From Ophiosphaerella korrae (lineage: Eukaryota > Ascomycota > Dothideomycetes > Pleosporales > Phaeosphaeriaceae), in the NCBI GenBank assembly GCA_028456385.1, contig JALNQF010000575.1, positions 1-21,557 of the forward strand: 21,557 nucleotides of DNA, in the 5' to 3' direction. The notes under the pieces are model-generated. The model was not told where the DNA came from. It worked only from the letters and a program-made list of their open reading frames with translations, and ran no database searches. The translations under genes and the position numbers were made by a program. Of the stretch, positions 10,613 through 20,498 are shown piece by piece; position 1 is the stretch's first letter; each line of letters starts with the position of its first letter.

Positions 10613-10975
10613 CTAAAAACTACCTTTAGCGACTAGTTTACAATAATATTAGAGATTTAGATATAGATAACTTTCCTAATAAAGTATAAGCTAATACTTA
10701 GCTTAAGCTAGTAGAAGAAGCTTAAAATTAATAATTATATATTTCTAGCTAATTTAGTAGATAGTATTAAAGAGTAAGTAGTCTACTATTTTAATAGAGT
10801 AATTAAATAGAGTATCGCCTAGTTTAATAAATAGACTAAGTATATAAGAATAACTCTTAAGGTCTATTATCTTAATTACTAAGTTCTTAACAACTAATTT
10901 TAGTAGTAGATTACTAGGTCTAGTAGAAGAGCGTTATCTGTGCCGTTTTAAAAAAGATTTAATAGTAAGGTAGGA
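10613..10975 (-). pseudogene. Weak minus-strand coding remnant
   Basis: On the minus strand this frame has about 8% TAA/TAG, with a stop-free stretch of about 50 codons between roughly 10920 and 10770. The plus-strand frame continuing from the upstream remnant has over 20% stops here, so the strand appears to switch. The residues are Leu/Ile/Lys rich with no motif I know. It contains the unusually intact CGGCACAG (10945-10938), where two CpA sites escaped mutation. Confidence 0.3.
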
Positions 10976-11161
10976 CTATATTTAGTATTCTATAACCTAA
11001 AAAATTTATAGTAGGTTTTTAGGCTTATACTACAAATACATTCTAATATAGCAAGTAGTAAGGACGTACTAGATAGCCTTAAGTAATAAGTATATATATA
11101 AAGTACTATCTAAGATTTTTAATTCAATTATAGCTTGCCTTAGGACCTAGCTAACGTTACT

Positions 11162-11668
11162 ATAAGTAAGATAGACAAACCTTAATACGTATTAGTTATT
11201 GTAGAAAAGGATATATAGGTTCTAGACGTAATATCGTCTATACTATACTATATCCCTTAGCTACCTAATAGAAAATAGGAAATAGACCTTATAATTCTAA
11301 AGTTAGACAAGGATATTTCTAGTATAGAGCCTATAAAGGAGCTTAATTATAAAGAAGTTATTATTAATAGCTAGACTAAACTTCTTACCTATAGAATTAC
11401 TCTACCCTTTAATAACTTATTTATAAACTTTAGAGTTCTAAGTATAGATACTAATAATAAGCTAGTTATTAATAGCTACGTTTACATTCTTATTAAATTA
11501 TAGGGAATCTAATCTATAATTTATACTATTAGCTATTTAAATAGCAAAGAGGATATAAGCTTATATAACTTACGTACTACTAAGCGCCTTAGGTATAGAG
11601 TTAATAAATTTAGAGATACTTTAAAGTATTTTTACGTTATAGTATCTACTCTTACTAGAATTCTTTAA
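11162..11668 (+). pseudogene. Unrecognised coding remnant (well-preserved frame)
   Basis: Frame starting at 11162 and ending at TAA 11666-11668. In 11222-11665 only about 5% of codons are TAA/TAG, the level of the genuine families in this window, and composition is that of a soluble protein rich in Asp, Glu, Asn, Arg and Leu. A conspicuous basic segment, L-R-T-T-K-R-L-R-Y-R-V-N-K-F-R, lies near 11567-11611. Leu codons are often TTA/CTA, which would be stops on the other strand, so the plus strand is clear. The frame may extend upstream to about 10922 with more stops. No family recognised. Confidence 0.5.
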
Positions 11669-11988
11669 AAAACTAAAGTAGAACTAATTAGTACGTGTAG
11701 AAGCAACGTATACTATTAATATAGATCTATATTCTAACTTAAGTACTATAGAAATCGACCTAGAGAATAATAGAGACAAGATAGAGAGTAATAATTAGGA
11801 AGACTTTCTATAATTCTACTAGTAGAGAGCTACTACTAAAAGCTTAGAATACTTCTCTATAATAAGCTCTACTTTCTTACCTTTTAACTAAGGATCTATA
11901 GAGGTAGTAAAATACTATTAGTAATTAAGTTAAGTAATCTATATATCCTTATAATATTAGAGGCTAGTACTCTAAGGTATAGTAATTA

Positions 11989-12354
11989 GATACAGCTCCT
12001 AAAGCCTTAGTTCTAGTACCTTAAAGATCTTATATTTAGACTCTTTGCTTTAATAGAATATACCTATTTAAAATACTATATCTCTAAGGTTTTATTAATA
12101 GGAAGCTATATAAAGAAGTATATCTACGAAATTTTATAGTATATATAATATTAAATAAATAACTCTATAAAATAGAGTAGGATATAGAAGATTACGCACT
12201 AGCTAGAAAAAATAGTAAATCTTTTATAGAGTTTTACACTTAGAATTAGCCTAGGATAAATATATCTAGCTCTATAGCCTTAATATCTAACCTTTATAAG
12301 TAGTATAAGGTAATAGTAATATATAATAATAAGAATAATAAAGAGATATTATAA
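11989..12354 (+). pseudogene. Weak unrecognised coding remnant
   Basis: Frame starting at 11989, with about 9-10% TAA/TAG, moderately rich in Lys, Glu, Asn and aromatic residues. The aligned minus-strand frame has a similar stop rate but a poorer composition. The clearest piece is 12181-12240 (D-I-E-D-Y-A-L-A-R-K-N-S-K-S-F-I-E-F). No family recognised; boundaries are arbitrary. Confidence 0.3.
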
Positions 12355-12732
12355 AGTTAGACTAGCTAAAGTAGAGTTAATAATAAAGTTCTTAAGTAAG
12401 ATATATTGTAAATAATTATACTACCTTATATTGCTATTATAATAAATTAAGTTTTCTTTTCTAATAAGGCTATACGCTCTTAAAATAAAGTACTTAACTT
12501 CCTAATATTATAATAAATTACAGTAAGGCTATAATATAAGCCTTCTTCTAAATTTTAGTAGTAGGTCCTAAAAATAGTCTCCTATTAGTACTATATTTAT
12601 TAATATATAATTACCCCTCTTACTTAGTAAGCTATCTATTAATACCTATCTATAAATAGTAGTTTAACTATTACTAGTATAGAACCTTAAATATATAGTA
12701 GAAAATTACTACTTTTAGACTTATCTATAGAC

Positions 12733-13626
12733 TTAATTCTTAAAGCTAAAGAAAAGCTCTATAATCTAACCTAGAAAGCTAAGTAGATTTTAGATACTTT
12801 TAAGCTAGCTCTAGATATTTTAGTATTCTTGTAGCGCTAATATACTATCTCTAAAGGTTTTAGTACTCTATAGCTTTATAATATAATCTTAATCTTTAGT
12901 CTCTCTTTTAGACTAGAATACTCTAAACTAAGGAGATACTAAAAGTATACTAAGCTAAGAGATACCTCCTAAAGTATTATTAAGGCGTAAAGATTAAAGA
13001 TATAGTATACTAAGCCTAGAGTTATATATATCAAGAGGCCTACTATCTTAGATAGCTCTGTAGTGTAAATTTAGAATTATTAGTCTAGAGATAAGAGAAG
13101 AAACTAATTCTAGGACCTAGGCTGCGTATATAATAATAATTCTATTCTACTTTTTAGTTCTAAAATTAGACCTCTCTAATTAAAGCTATATAGTTTTGCT
13201 ATTAGACGTGTTTATTTCTCTCTTAGTTAGATACTTTTCTTTTTCTTATATAAGTAGTATTATCTTCTCTTTATACCTATAATAGTAGATAGAAAAAGCT
13301 ATATTATTATTAAAGCGCTATCTATTAGTAATAATAAGATACTACTTACTAGAAAATAACTTTACTAGGTTATATATAACCTTCTCTTCTTTAAATCTTA
13401 AATAGAGTAAAAACTCCTTATAATAGACGTAGTCTATAGGTATATATATAGTAATACTAACTATAGATTCTAACGTAGTATCTAGATACTAGTAAGAGTA
13501 GCGTATACTTTAAGATAAAAGGATAGTAAGGAGAAGGCGTAGAAGAGGTTAGGTTATACCTTATATTACGTAAGTACTTACCTCTTAACGTAGACACGTT
13601 TTCTAAGCTCTTTAGTTTAGTAGCAT
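12733..13626 (-). pseudogene. Unrecognised coding remnant with retained ATG
   Basis: Minus-strand frame of 298 codons from an ATG at 13626-13624 to TAA at 12735-12733. The stretch 13440-12890 has about 6.5% TAA/TAG and reads as a convincing soluble protein: charged helices rich in Lys/Glu/Arg (for example L-R-F-K-E-E-K near 13400 and E-K-E-K-Y-L-T-K-R-E at 13242-13213), then a Leu/Ile/Ser-rich part. The plus strand here also gives a fairly open frame (about 9%), which I judge to be its antisense shadow. The ATG is one of very few left in the window. A GTAAGT about 40 bases downstream could be an old splice donor. No family recognised. Confidence 0.45.
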
Positions 13627-13862
13627 CTTTTTAAACAATATACTATTAAGTTATACTCTACTATTAAGGTAATAGTACTACCCTATCTTATTATTCTTCT
13701 AAGTTATATTAGATCTCCTTAGCTAAGTATAAGAAGTTATATAATATTACTATTAATAGGATAAATAGAACAAGATCTTACTAATAAGGAACTAAGTAGT
13801 AGTTAGTAAGTTTATAGTAAGAATAATTAATATATAGAAATAGAGGCTATAAAAGTAAGTAA

Positions 13863-14513
13863 TTTAGTAAGCTAGCTATATTTAAGAGTAAATTTAAGGA
13901 GTATCTAGGCGTAGTAAAAGACTACGTTTAGAGTAGGGGCCTAAATCTAGGCGTAGAAGAGATCCTATTTAATAATAGTATCCTCGTAAATATTAGTAAT
14001 ATCTTAAATTACCTAGAGATAATACTAGTAGATATTAAGCAGCTACTATATAATAGAGATAGACTTAGTTTAACTTACTTGTTCTAGAAGGACGTCGATA
14101 ATATACTAAGGTATTTTAAGCTATCTTCTCTTATATTAAAAAAGTCTTAAATACTAAGAGATAAAGTTTACTTTTAGGTCCTAAAGTTTAGTTCTAAAGA
14201 TAGCTATTTAGATCTTAAAATATTTCTTAAAGATTAAAAAGAAATATTAGGTTATTTAAGAATTATTAATAAATAAGCGTTACTTAAATATAGTAACAAT
14301 AATATTAAATAGGAAAGTCTTCTTACTAAGTTAATTAATTACTTATACTATAGTAGAGTATTATAAAGAAGCTAATAGTAAAAAAAAAAGGGTATATAGT
14401 TACTAGAGAAACGTAAGTACTAAGAGCTTATAAAGAAGAGCTATAGAGAAAAGAAGATAATTAAGAAGAAGGTAGGGGAGTAGCTAACAAGCCTTTAGGT
14501 TATAGGGATATAA
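13863..14513 (+). pseudogene. Unrecognised coding remnant, Lys-rich C-terminus
   Basis: Frame starting at 13863. From 13863 to about 14360 only about 4% of codons are TAA/TAG, the cleanest of the unassigned frames, and many Leu codons are TTA/CTA, which excludes the aligned antisense frame. It reads as a helical, charged protein with repeated Leu/Asp/Lys (for example K-D-V-D-N-I-L-R-Y-F near 14090-14119). After 14364 it becomes Gln/Lys rich with E-K-R-K-Y and K-K-S-Y-R-E-K-K-I-I-K-K-K (14431-14471), possibly a coiled-coil or nucleic-acid-binding tail, then TAA at 14511-14513. A 9-A run lies at 14379-14387. Function unknown. Confidence 0.5.
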
Positions 14514-16020
14514 TCTATAGGAGTGCTAATAATGTTTAGAGTTAGTTTAGCTAATAAAGTTTAAGTTTCTTAAACCTAATAAGCTCTTAGGCCCTAGATA
14601 TATATTAGATGCATAATACTATAATAGTATATATTCTCTATAAACCTAATAACTATTATACCTAAAAAGTATATTAGTATAGTAGTAGTAGTAGGATACA
14701 AACTAGAATGTCTTTCCCTTAGTTAGGAGTCTACTTAATACTATAACCTAGTGCTATAATTTGCGTATAGTATAAGAGTATACTTTTTAAGATTATTAAT
14801 ACTTATAATCTTTATATATATAATAGACACTTACCTTATATAAGAAAATACTAGGTACAAGGCTAAAGAAAACTATAAATTAATTAATCCTTCTTTAATT
14901 TAAAAAATAAGGACTATTAAAATATCTAGGTTTAGCTATTTTATTCTATCTAAGGATATTATTTCTCTTTATTAAATAGCTTATTATTTACTAAGTAGTC
15001 TATTACGTACGTAGTATATAGAATTAACTATAACTACTTGTTTATAATAAAGTATAAGGCTATTAATACTATAAGAAGTAGTATATATATTACTTAATAT
15101 ATAGATATATATATTTATCTTAAGTTATAAATAATAGTTAGAAAATTATATCTATTAATATACCTACCTTAAACTATCTCTTTGTAAATCTATATTAGAC
15201 AAGTAAGTAGAGCTACTAAAGGAATACTACTAATATAGGTATATTTATAGCTAGCTACTAAGGATCCTTTAAATATCTTAAGTATATATCCCTATAACGC
15301 GCTATAGATAATAGGTATAGAATTCTTTACTATAACGCTAGTATTAATTAGTTATATATCTTTACCTTTACTTCTAGGGCTTAGTAGAATACAAGGTATA
15401 GATAGAGCTATAATAACCTAAAATAGAGTAATAAAGGTAAGACTAGTTAGTAGATCTTAGGGTAAATATATAGGCTAACTTAAATTAAAGTTAGAAGGAA
15501 TAGACGTCGCCTCGTTTAAAAACCTACTATACTCCTATCTACTCTAAGAATTTTATTACCTTCTCTAGATTTAGTATATTACTATATCTTTATTATAAGG
15601 AGTATACTCTATTATCTTTACTATAAAGAATAAGCTACTTATCTTTACTATAAAGAATAAGCTATCTTATCTTTACTATTAGGAGTACGTAACCTTATCT
15701 TTACTATAAAAGAGCGCTTTTCTTAAGATCTATTAAATATAGCTTATTACCTTAATCCTAGTACTTACGTGCTAAATTATCTTAAAAACAATTACTATTA
15801 CCTTATAATAAACGAAACTCTATCTCTTGTAGAGCTAGTTAGCTTTAATATAAGTACTTATCTTAATACTAGTTAAAAAGTCTTCTACTAACACTACAAA
15901 ATTTTAAGTAAAAGATCTCTCTCTAATTAGTATAGTAGCCTTAAACGTATATACTAATTTCTAGCTCTATTAGTTAATTTTAATATATATTAATTAGGGT
16001 TATAAGAGTAAGAAGACTAT
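14514..16020. other. Long spacer, mostly unexplained
   Basis: About 1.5 kb without a frame I can defend. A minus-strand frame across about 15540-15190 has around 9% TAA/TAG and could be a coding scrap, but the plus strand is not much worse. Two retained ATGs (about 14530 and 14707) and one at 14610 do not open useful frames. A 28-bp tandem repeat lies at 15612-15717. Confidence 0.45.
15612..15717. repeat. Imperfect 28-bp tandem repeat, about 3.8 copies
   Basis: Four consecutive units begin TTATCTTTACTAT at 15612, 15639, 15667 and 15695 (spacings 27, 28 and 28). Units 1 and 2 share TTATCTTTACTATAAAGAAT and the following AAGCTA; unit 3 diverges in its second half; unit 4 is cut short near 15717. 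A small minisatellite, not in a supported gene. Confidence 0.85.
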
Positions 16021-16764
16021 AGTATAATAGTAAATATTAGTATTATATCTTTACTTATATTATTAGATAAGCTAGCTATATATCTTAAAGCTATCTTTAA
16101 TATTATTAGGTAGTTAGTCTTTCTAGTTATATTAAGTTACTATTTATATCTTACTAAAGTTTACGAGCGTATTAAGGATAGAGGTATCTTAGAAGTAATA
16201 ATCTATATAGGATACTACTATAACAACTTAGTTACTACCTTCTAGTAGCTTTAGCTAACTAAGGCTAATCTTAAAATTAGTCTAGATGTAGATAATAAGC
16301 TTATTCCTAAAAAGTATTACTACCTTAGTACTCTCTATATAATTAGGACTATCTATACTAGTAAGTTATTATATATTAATATCTAGTTTTATTACTTTAA
16401 TATTAATAATACTATTATAGTAGATAATATATTTAACTTTCTCCTTAGTATTAACCTATACTCTTAGTAGTTCCTAATAGTAGTTATTGTTACTTTAACT
16501 ATTATTAGCGCTCCTAATTTTAAGAACATCCTCTACTCTAAGATTAAGGCCTTACCTAAGTTTTAGTAATAGATTTTCTAGCGCGCTAATTGCTATTTAT
16601 ATTACAAGTACTATTAACCCCTTAGTACTAATATAAAGGCTTACTTTAAAGGTAAAGATAAAGAAGTACTCTATAAGTTTTACCCTAATAGTAAGAGGTA
16701 CTTTCTTGTATTCTCTAAGAGTAAAGAGATAGGGCCCTTCCTATAAGTAGCTATAATCTTCTAA
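16021..16764 (+). pseudogene. Unrecognised coding remnant, strand slightly uncertain
   Basis: The frame starting at 16021 runs to TAA 16762-16764 with about 5% TAA/TAG. It contains a Tyr cluster (16213-16221, Y-Y-Y) that may hide His or Cys, an IVDNIFNF piece near 16416-16440, a C-Y-L-Y-Y-K-Y-Y run (16591-16614) that could be a decayed Cys/His cluster, and a charged C-terminus (K-G-K-D-K-E-V-L near 16651-16674). Between 16300 and 16740 the aligned minus-strand frame is equally open, so sense and antisense are hard to separate there. Upstream Leu codons (TTA/CTA) favour the plus strand. The VDN could be a decayed VDD of a reverse transcriptase, but no other reverse transcriptase motif is visible. 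Function unknown. Confidence 0.45.
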
Positions 16765-17670
16765 ATATAGTTTAGTATAGATAGATCTAGAGTTATATAT
16801 ATAGTCTCTAGATTATCTAAGTAAATATACCTCTAGTAACGTATATACACTAAAACCCTAAGAAAGTAAATAGGTCTAATAAAGTCTATTTCTATATTAA
16901 AATTTTAAAGCCTTATAACTAATAGTCTTTTAGTAGTAGGCTATAGATAGATATACACTATTTCTCTCTATAAAGTACTTCCTTTACTCTCTAATAGCCC
17001 TTCTATTATTAACTCTTTGTATATACCTTTCTAGCCTAAAACCTAAACCTCTCTAGTTATAAAAAGGCTACCTAATATACGCCCTTTGCGTAAAGAAGTA
17101 AATAGTACCTTATAACTAGATTCCTCTTTCTTATAGCTATTTCTCTAGGTACTAGTAATAGTATAGAGCTTATATCTCTATATTAGAAGAAGAAGTATTA
17201 AGTAATAATAATACTTCTAATAAGGCCTAGTTTAAGAGCTTTCTTAACGTAAAGTAAGAGGTTTAGAATTATACTTAAAACGTAAAGTATATAAGCCTAT
17301 AAAGTATTAAGCTTAAGTAAGTAAAGGTAAGTAAGATAATTAAAGTAGACTAAACCTATATTCTTCCTAAAGGCTAAAAACCCTTTAGACTTAATAGGAT
17401 TATCTAGGATTAAGAAATAGGCTAGTGTACTACGAGCTTAACTAGGTAAAGAAAGTAAATACTAATATACTATAAGAGTTAAATAAAAGTATACTAGAGC
17501 CTTTAGGTAGCCTTATAAAGAAGAGAGTCTATAGTTAGTAAAGTACTTTTATAAGAGATAAGGCGTATAAAGCTCTAAAAGATAAGTAACTTAGATAAGT
17601 AGAGTAGTAAGAGGAAAAGTAAATAAGTATATATATACGCGTAACTTTAATAGTACACTAGCTCTAGTTT
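16765..17670. other. Spacer left of the Fot1/pogo element
   Basis: About 0.9 kb between the preceding remnant and the transposon. Plus-strand reading gives about 15% TAA/TAG, no better than background, so I call no gene. Confidence 0.5.
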
Positions 17671-17708
17671 CTAATATATCTTACTACTCCTTAGCCTACT
17701 TTACTAAA
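17671..17708. repeat. Left terminal inverted repeat of Fot1/pogo element
   Basis: Pairs with 19417-19454 in reverse complement: 33 of 38 positions are identical, and all five mismatches are C/T or A/G transitions, as RIP would leave. Includes the presumed TA target site at its outer edge. Confidence 0.88.
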
Positions 17709-17781
17709 CTTAGTAGAGCTCTAAGATTAGTTACGCTATAATAGTATACTTAAATTAGTTAAATTTTTATAGAGAGATAGA

Positions 17782-19386
17782 TTATATAGATTTATACTAA
17801 CGCCTATTATAGCCTTATATATAGTACTTAGTGTATATTAGTAGTATATATTAGTATATAGTTATTATATCTATCTAAGTCTTTCTCTTAGCTTCTTTAG
17901 CTAATCTCTATCTATCCTAAGCCTATAATACGCCTCCTATAGCTATATACTATCTTAGCTTATCTTTTTTCTATCTTTAGTAATTATTTATAACCTTAAG
18001 TTTAATATTTTCTTCTATAAGAATAGCTACTAAGTATATTACTATCTAATAGCCCTTAATAAGTTAAGATAGAGCTTAACTAGAGGGGCTTTAAGATTAA
18101 CGTTAAAAAAAAGTTCTAAGTAGTTAAGCCTACTTCTTAAGCTAAGTAACTATATAAGGTATCTCTACTACCTATAGGCTTATATTACTAGCTAGAATAG
18201 GAGATAGCGTTCTAACAAGAGTTAGGTTTAATAAGACCTAGGTAGGCTTAAATAAGATAAGTCTTACTACCTAGAATCTACTTTTAATTATAGCTTTAGA
18301 GAAGACTTATAAGCGTATATAAGTATATACCTAAAGGAACTCTTTTTTATTAATATAGAAGACTCCTTAGCGTACTAGCTATCTAATCTTATAACTATAC
18401 GTAGACTTAAGAAGAGAGAAGTAGCTAATATTAAGTAGCTAAAGGAAGTAAGAAGAGTAAGCTAGTATATAGAGGCTAATAATCTTATTATCTTTATAAT
18501 ACTAGTTAAACTTAGGTATAGTATAGCTACTATACCTATCTAAGATTAAAAGCTTATATACGCCTATTAACTACTATGTATACTTATTAAAGTACTTTAG
18601 CTACTTAAACCCTAGCTTATTAGTTATCTAGCTATTATTAGAGACTACAATTATCTAGTTAGGTAGAAGGTCTTAATACTAGCTAGCTTAGTAGACCTTA
18701 CTAACTAAAATTACAAATAGTAGTAACGTTAAGCTAGATATACTAACGTACTTAATTACTATAACCTAGTTATAATTACTAGGTTACACGTTAGTAGCTT
18801 AACTAATTATATCTAAACTAGTAACTACTTTTAATGTACTAGCTACTCCTATTATAAAGCCTATCTTATTAAAGTTATATATATCTTTATTAAGTATTCT
18901 ATATATCTTACGTATCTCTTATATAAGCTTAAACTACGCTCTAATCTTAACTAGATCTTTATATTTAGTATACTATAAGTAGAGCTTCTTATTCTACTTT
19001 ATCTAAAGCTAAAACTAGCTCTTAACTTAACGCAATACCTAGTTCTTACTAATAGGTTTAGGAAGAGGATTTTAGCTACGCGTAGTAAGAAGAATATCTA
19101 CTATTCGCTATATATTAATAATATAAAGTAGAAAGCTATATTAGTTAAGGTCTAAGATCTAGTTAACAAGAGACTAGTCTTTAGTTAGAGAGAGCTTACG
19201 CTTTCTTTTATTAAATTTTTAAATTAATAGGACGTATTAGATACGCTACCTAAGCGTTATTCTTAGTACGTTATATAGGTAGGTAGCTCTATAAGTACTT
19301 TTTATATTCTTATTTTAAATAGATCTAGTTATAAAGAGTATTTTCCTACTTCTTTAAAGTAATTAAGCGTATTAGGTAGGTAGTAT
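17782..19386 (-). pseudogene. Fot1/pogo-like transposase, frame intact but RIP-mutated
   Basis: 535 codons from a former ATG (ATA, 19386-19384) to TAA (17784-17782) with no indel. Order from the N-terminus: a HTH-type region with the y-n-V-p-x-T-L-r pattern (Y-N-V-L-R-I-T-L-R, about 19278-19252); a CENP-B-like HTH with S-L-V-N-x-I-L-D-L-N (19173-19144) and N-P-L-P-K-P-I-S-K-N (19068-19039); then the DDE catalytic domain. Catalytic positions are D1 in I-Y-N-F-N-K-I-G-F (residue 173, Asp now Asn), D2 in L-I-L-D (residue 283, kept) and D3 in L-L-N-I (residue 319, Asp now Asn); D2 and D3 have 35 residues between them. The tail has the I-A-I-G-G-V-L motif and a C-terminal CX2CX4HX4C knuckle with all four ligands now Tyr (17835, 17826, 17811, 17796). 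It catalysed cut-and-paste transposition; this copy is dead. Confidence 0.93.
17794..17835 (-). other. Decayed CCHC zinc knuckle at transposase C-terminus
   Basis: Reads Y-T-K-Y-Y-I-x-G-Y-N-R-R-x-Y, where the four Tyr occupy the spacing C-X2-C-X4-H-X4-C exactly. TGC/TGT to TAC/TAT and CAC/CAT to TAC/TAT are each one RIP step. Confidence 0.75.
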
Positions 19387-19416
19387 AGCTAATAAGATAG
19401 AAGAGAGATAAGTAGT

Positions 19417-19454
19417 TTTAGTAAGGTAAGCTAAAGAGTAGTAAGATACGTTAG
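19417..19454. repeat. Right terminal inverted repeat of Fot1/pogo element
   Basis: Reverse-complement partner of 17671-17708. The right copy keeps CG where the left has TA near the outer end, and retains CTT/TTA variants at the other three mismatches. Confidence 0.88.
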
Positions 19455-20064
19455 GTAATATTTATAATAAAAGAGTAGAATACTTCTCTAATAACTAAAG
19501 CTAACCTAGCTACTTTGTTTTATCTTCTAGAGGTAAATTAGCTCCTACCCTTAAAGAAGAGTAAGATACTTCCTAGCTTTATTAAGCTTACTACTTTATA
19601 TATACTTTAGAGACTTTAATATAACCTACCTATATAATTTTATAAATAGCTATCCTTTATAACTCCTAATCTTTTACGTAAGTCTCTTAACGTATTTAGA
19701 CTACTATAAGTAAGACTAAGACTACCTCTTTACTTTAGCTATATCTACTATTTTGTATTTGCGCGCTATAATAAGTAAGAGAATAAAGAATAGTATAAGA
19801 TAGCGCCTTAATATTTAGTCCCTTAATAACTATTATACCTCTATCTCTACTAAGTTCTAGTATATTCTAATCTACTAGCTCTACTACGCTACTACTATAA
19901 TAGTAGGCCTCTTATATCCTAGGACTCTAATACGCTATATACCTATATTCCTAAACTACTTTATAATTTAAGAATCTTATAGTAAAGCTCCTTTAGAGGC
20001 TATACTTAGCCTATAGAATATAGGTTCTTATAGTACTTATCTAATAGTAGAGTTATAAAAGCTT
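19455..20064. other. Spacer right of the transposon
   Basis: About 0.6 kb. Both strands show patches with moderately few stops (a plus frame of about 9%, a minus frame of about 11%), but neither is convincing. A minus-strand piece at about 19860-19800 (L-E-L-S-R-D-R-G) may belong to the remnant that follows. Confidence 0.4.
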
Positions 20065-20274
20065 CTAAGTAGCGCTTCTTATATATAAAGAGACGTAGGT
20101 TATAGTATCTTCTTTAATAAAAATAGCCTTATTAATCTTAATTAGTAATATATTCCTCGCTAAGCCTATAATAAGTGCTATTATTTCTATAAAGTATAAG
20201 TCCCTTTCTTTTCTTTTAATTTACGCGTCCTTTAGAGCTTTACTAACGTTGTTACCCTTTCTTTTAGTACTTAC
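20065..20274 (-). pseudogene. Short unrecognised coding remnant
   Basis: Minus-strand frame of 70 codons with only two TAA/TAG (one near 20223, one at the low end). It reads as a charged helix (K-R-K-E-R-D-L-Y-F-I-E) followed by a hydrophobic/basic stretch. The plus-strand alternative has clearly more stops. It lies in a different frame from the next remnant at 20499-20939, so the two are either separate genes or pieces of one gene split by an intron or indel. Family not recognised. Confidence 0.4.
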
Positions 20275-20498
20275 TTACTAGACTACGCTTATATATTACG
20301 CAGCGTCTTATTTATCTACTAACCCTACCTACTAGTAGTTATTAGGCTATATTATCTAGTTAGTTAAAAACACGTATAATTATAAAGTTAATACTAAGGA
20401 CGTAGTATACTAAGTACCTACAAGAAGTATAAAGTAGAAAATATCTTTTACGCTAGATAAATAATAGGATATACTAAGTAAGTAAATAGGATATTAGT

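Larger units (their letters stand above)
17674..19451 (-). mobile_element. Fot1/pogo-type DNA transposon (Tc1-mariner superfamily), RIP-inactivated
   Basis: A complete element of about 1.78 kb. It has matching terminal inverted repeats at both ends, a TA dinucleotide just outside each end (17672-17673 and 19452-19453) as expected for a TA target-site duplication, and a single long transposase frame on the minus strand that starts about 65 bases inside the right end. The ends are set by where the inverted repeats stop matching, so they may be off by a few bases. Domain order and motifs place it with fungal Fot1/Pot2-like elements of the pogo group. Confidence 0.9.

Noticed and set aside
12661..13680. 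Plus-strand coding frame over this interval
   Set aside because: The minus strand has fewer stops (about 6.5% against 9-13%), better composition and a retained ATG at 13624-13626, so the plus reading is taken as its antisense.
16410..16440. IVDNIFNF as a decayed reverse transcriptase YVDD box
   Set aside because: No other reverse transcriptase, RNase H or integrase motif was found around it, and the residue before VD does not fit by a RIP step.
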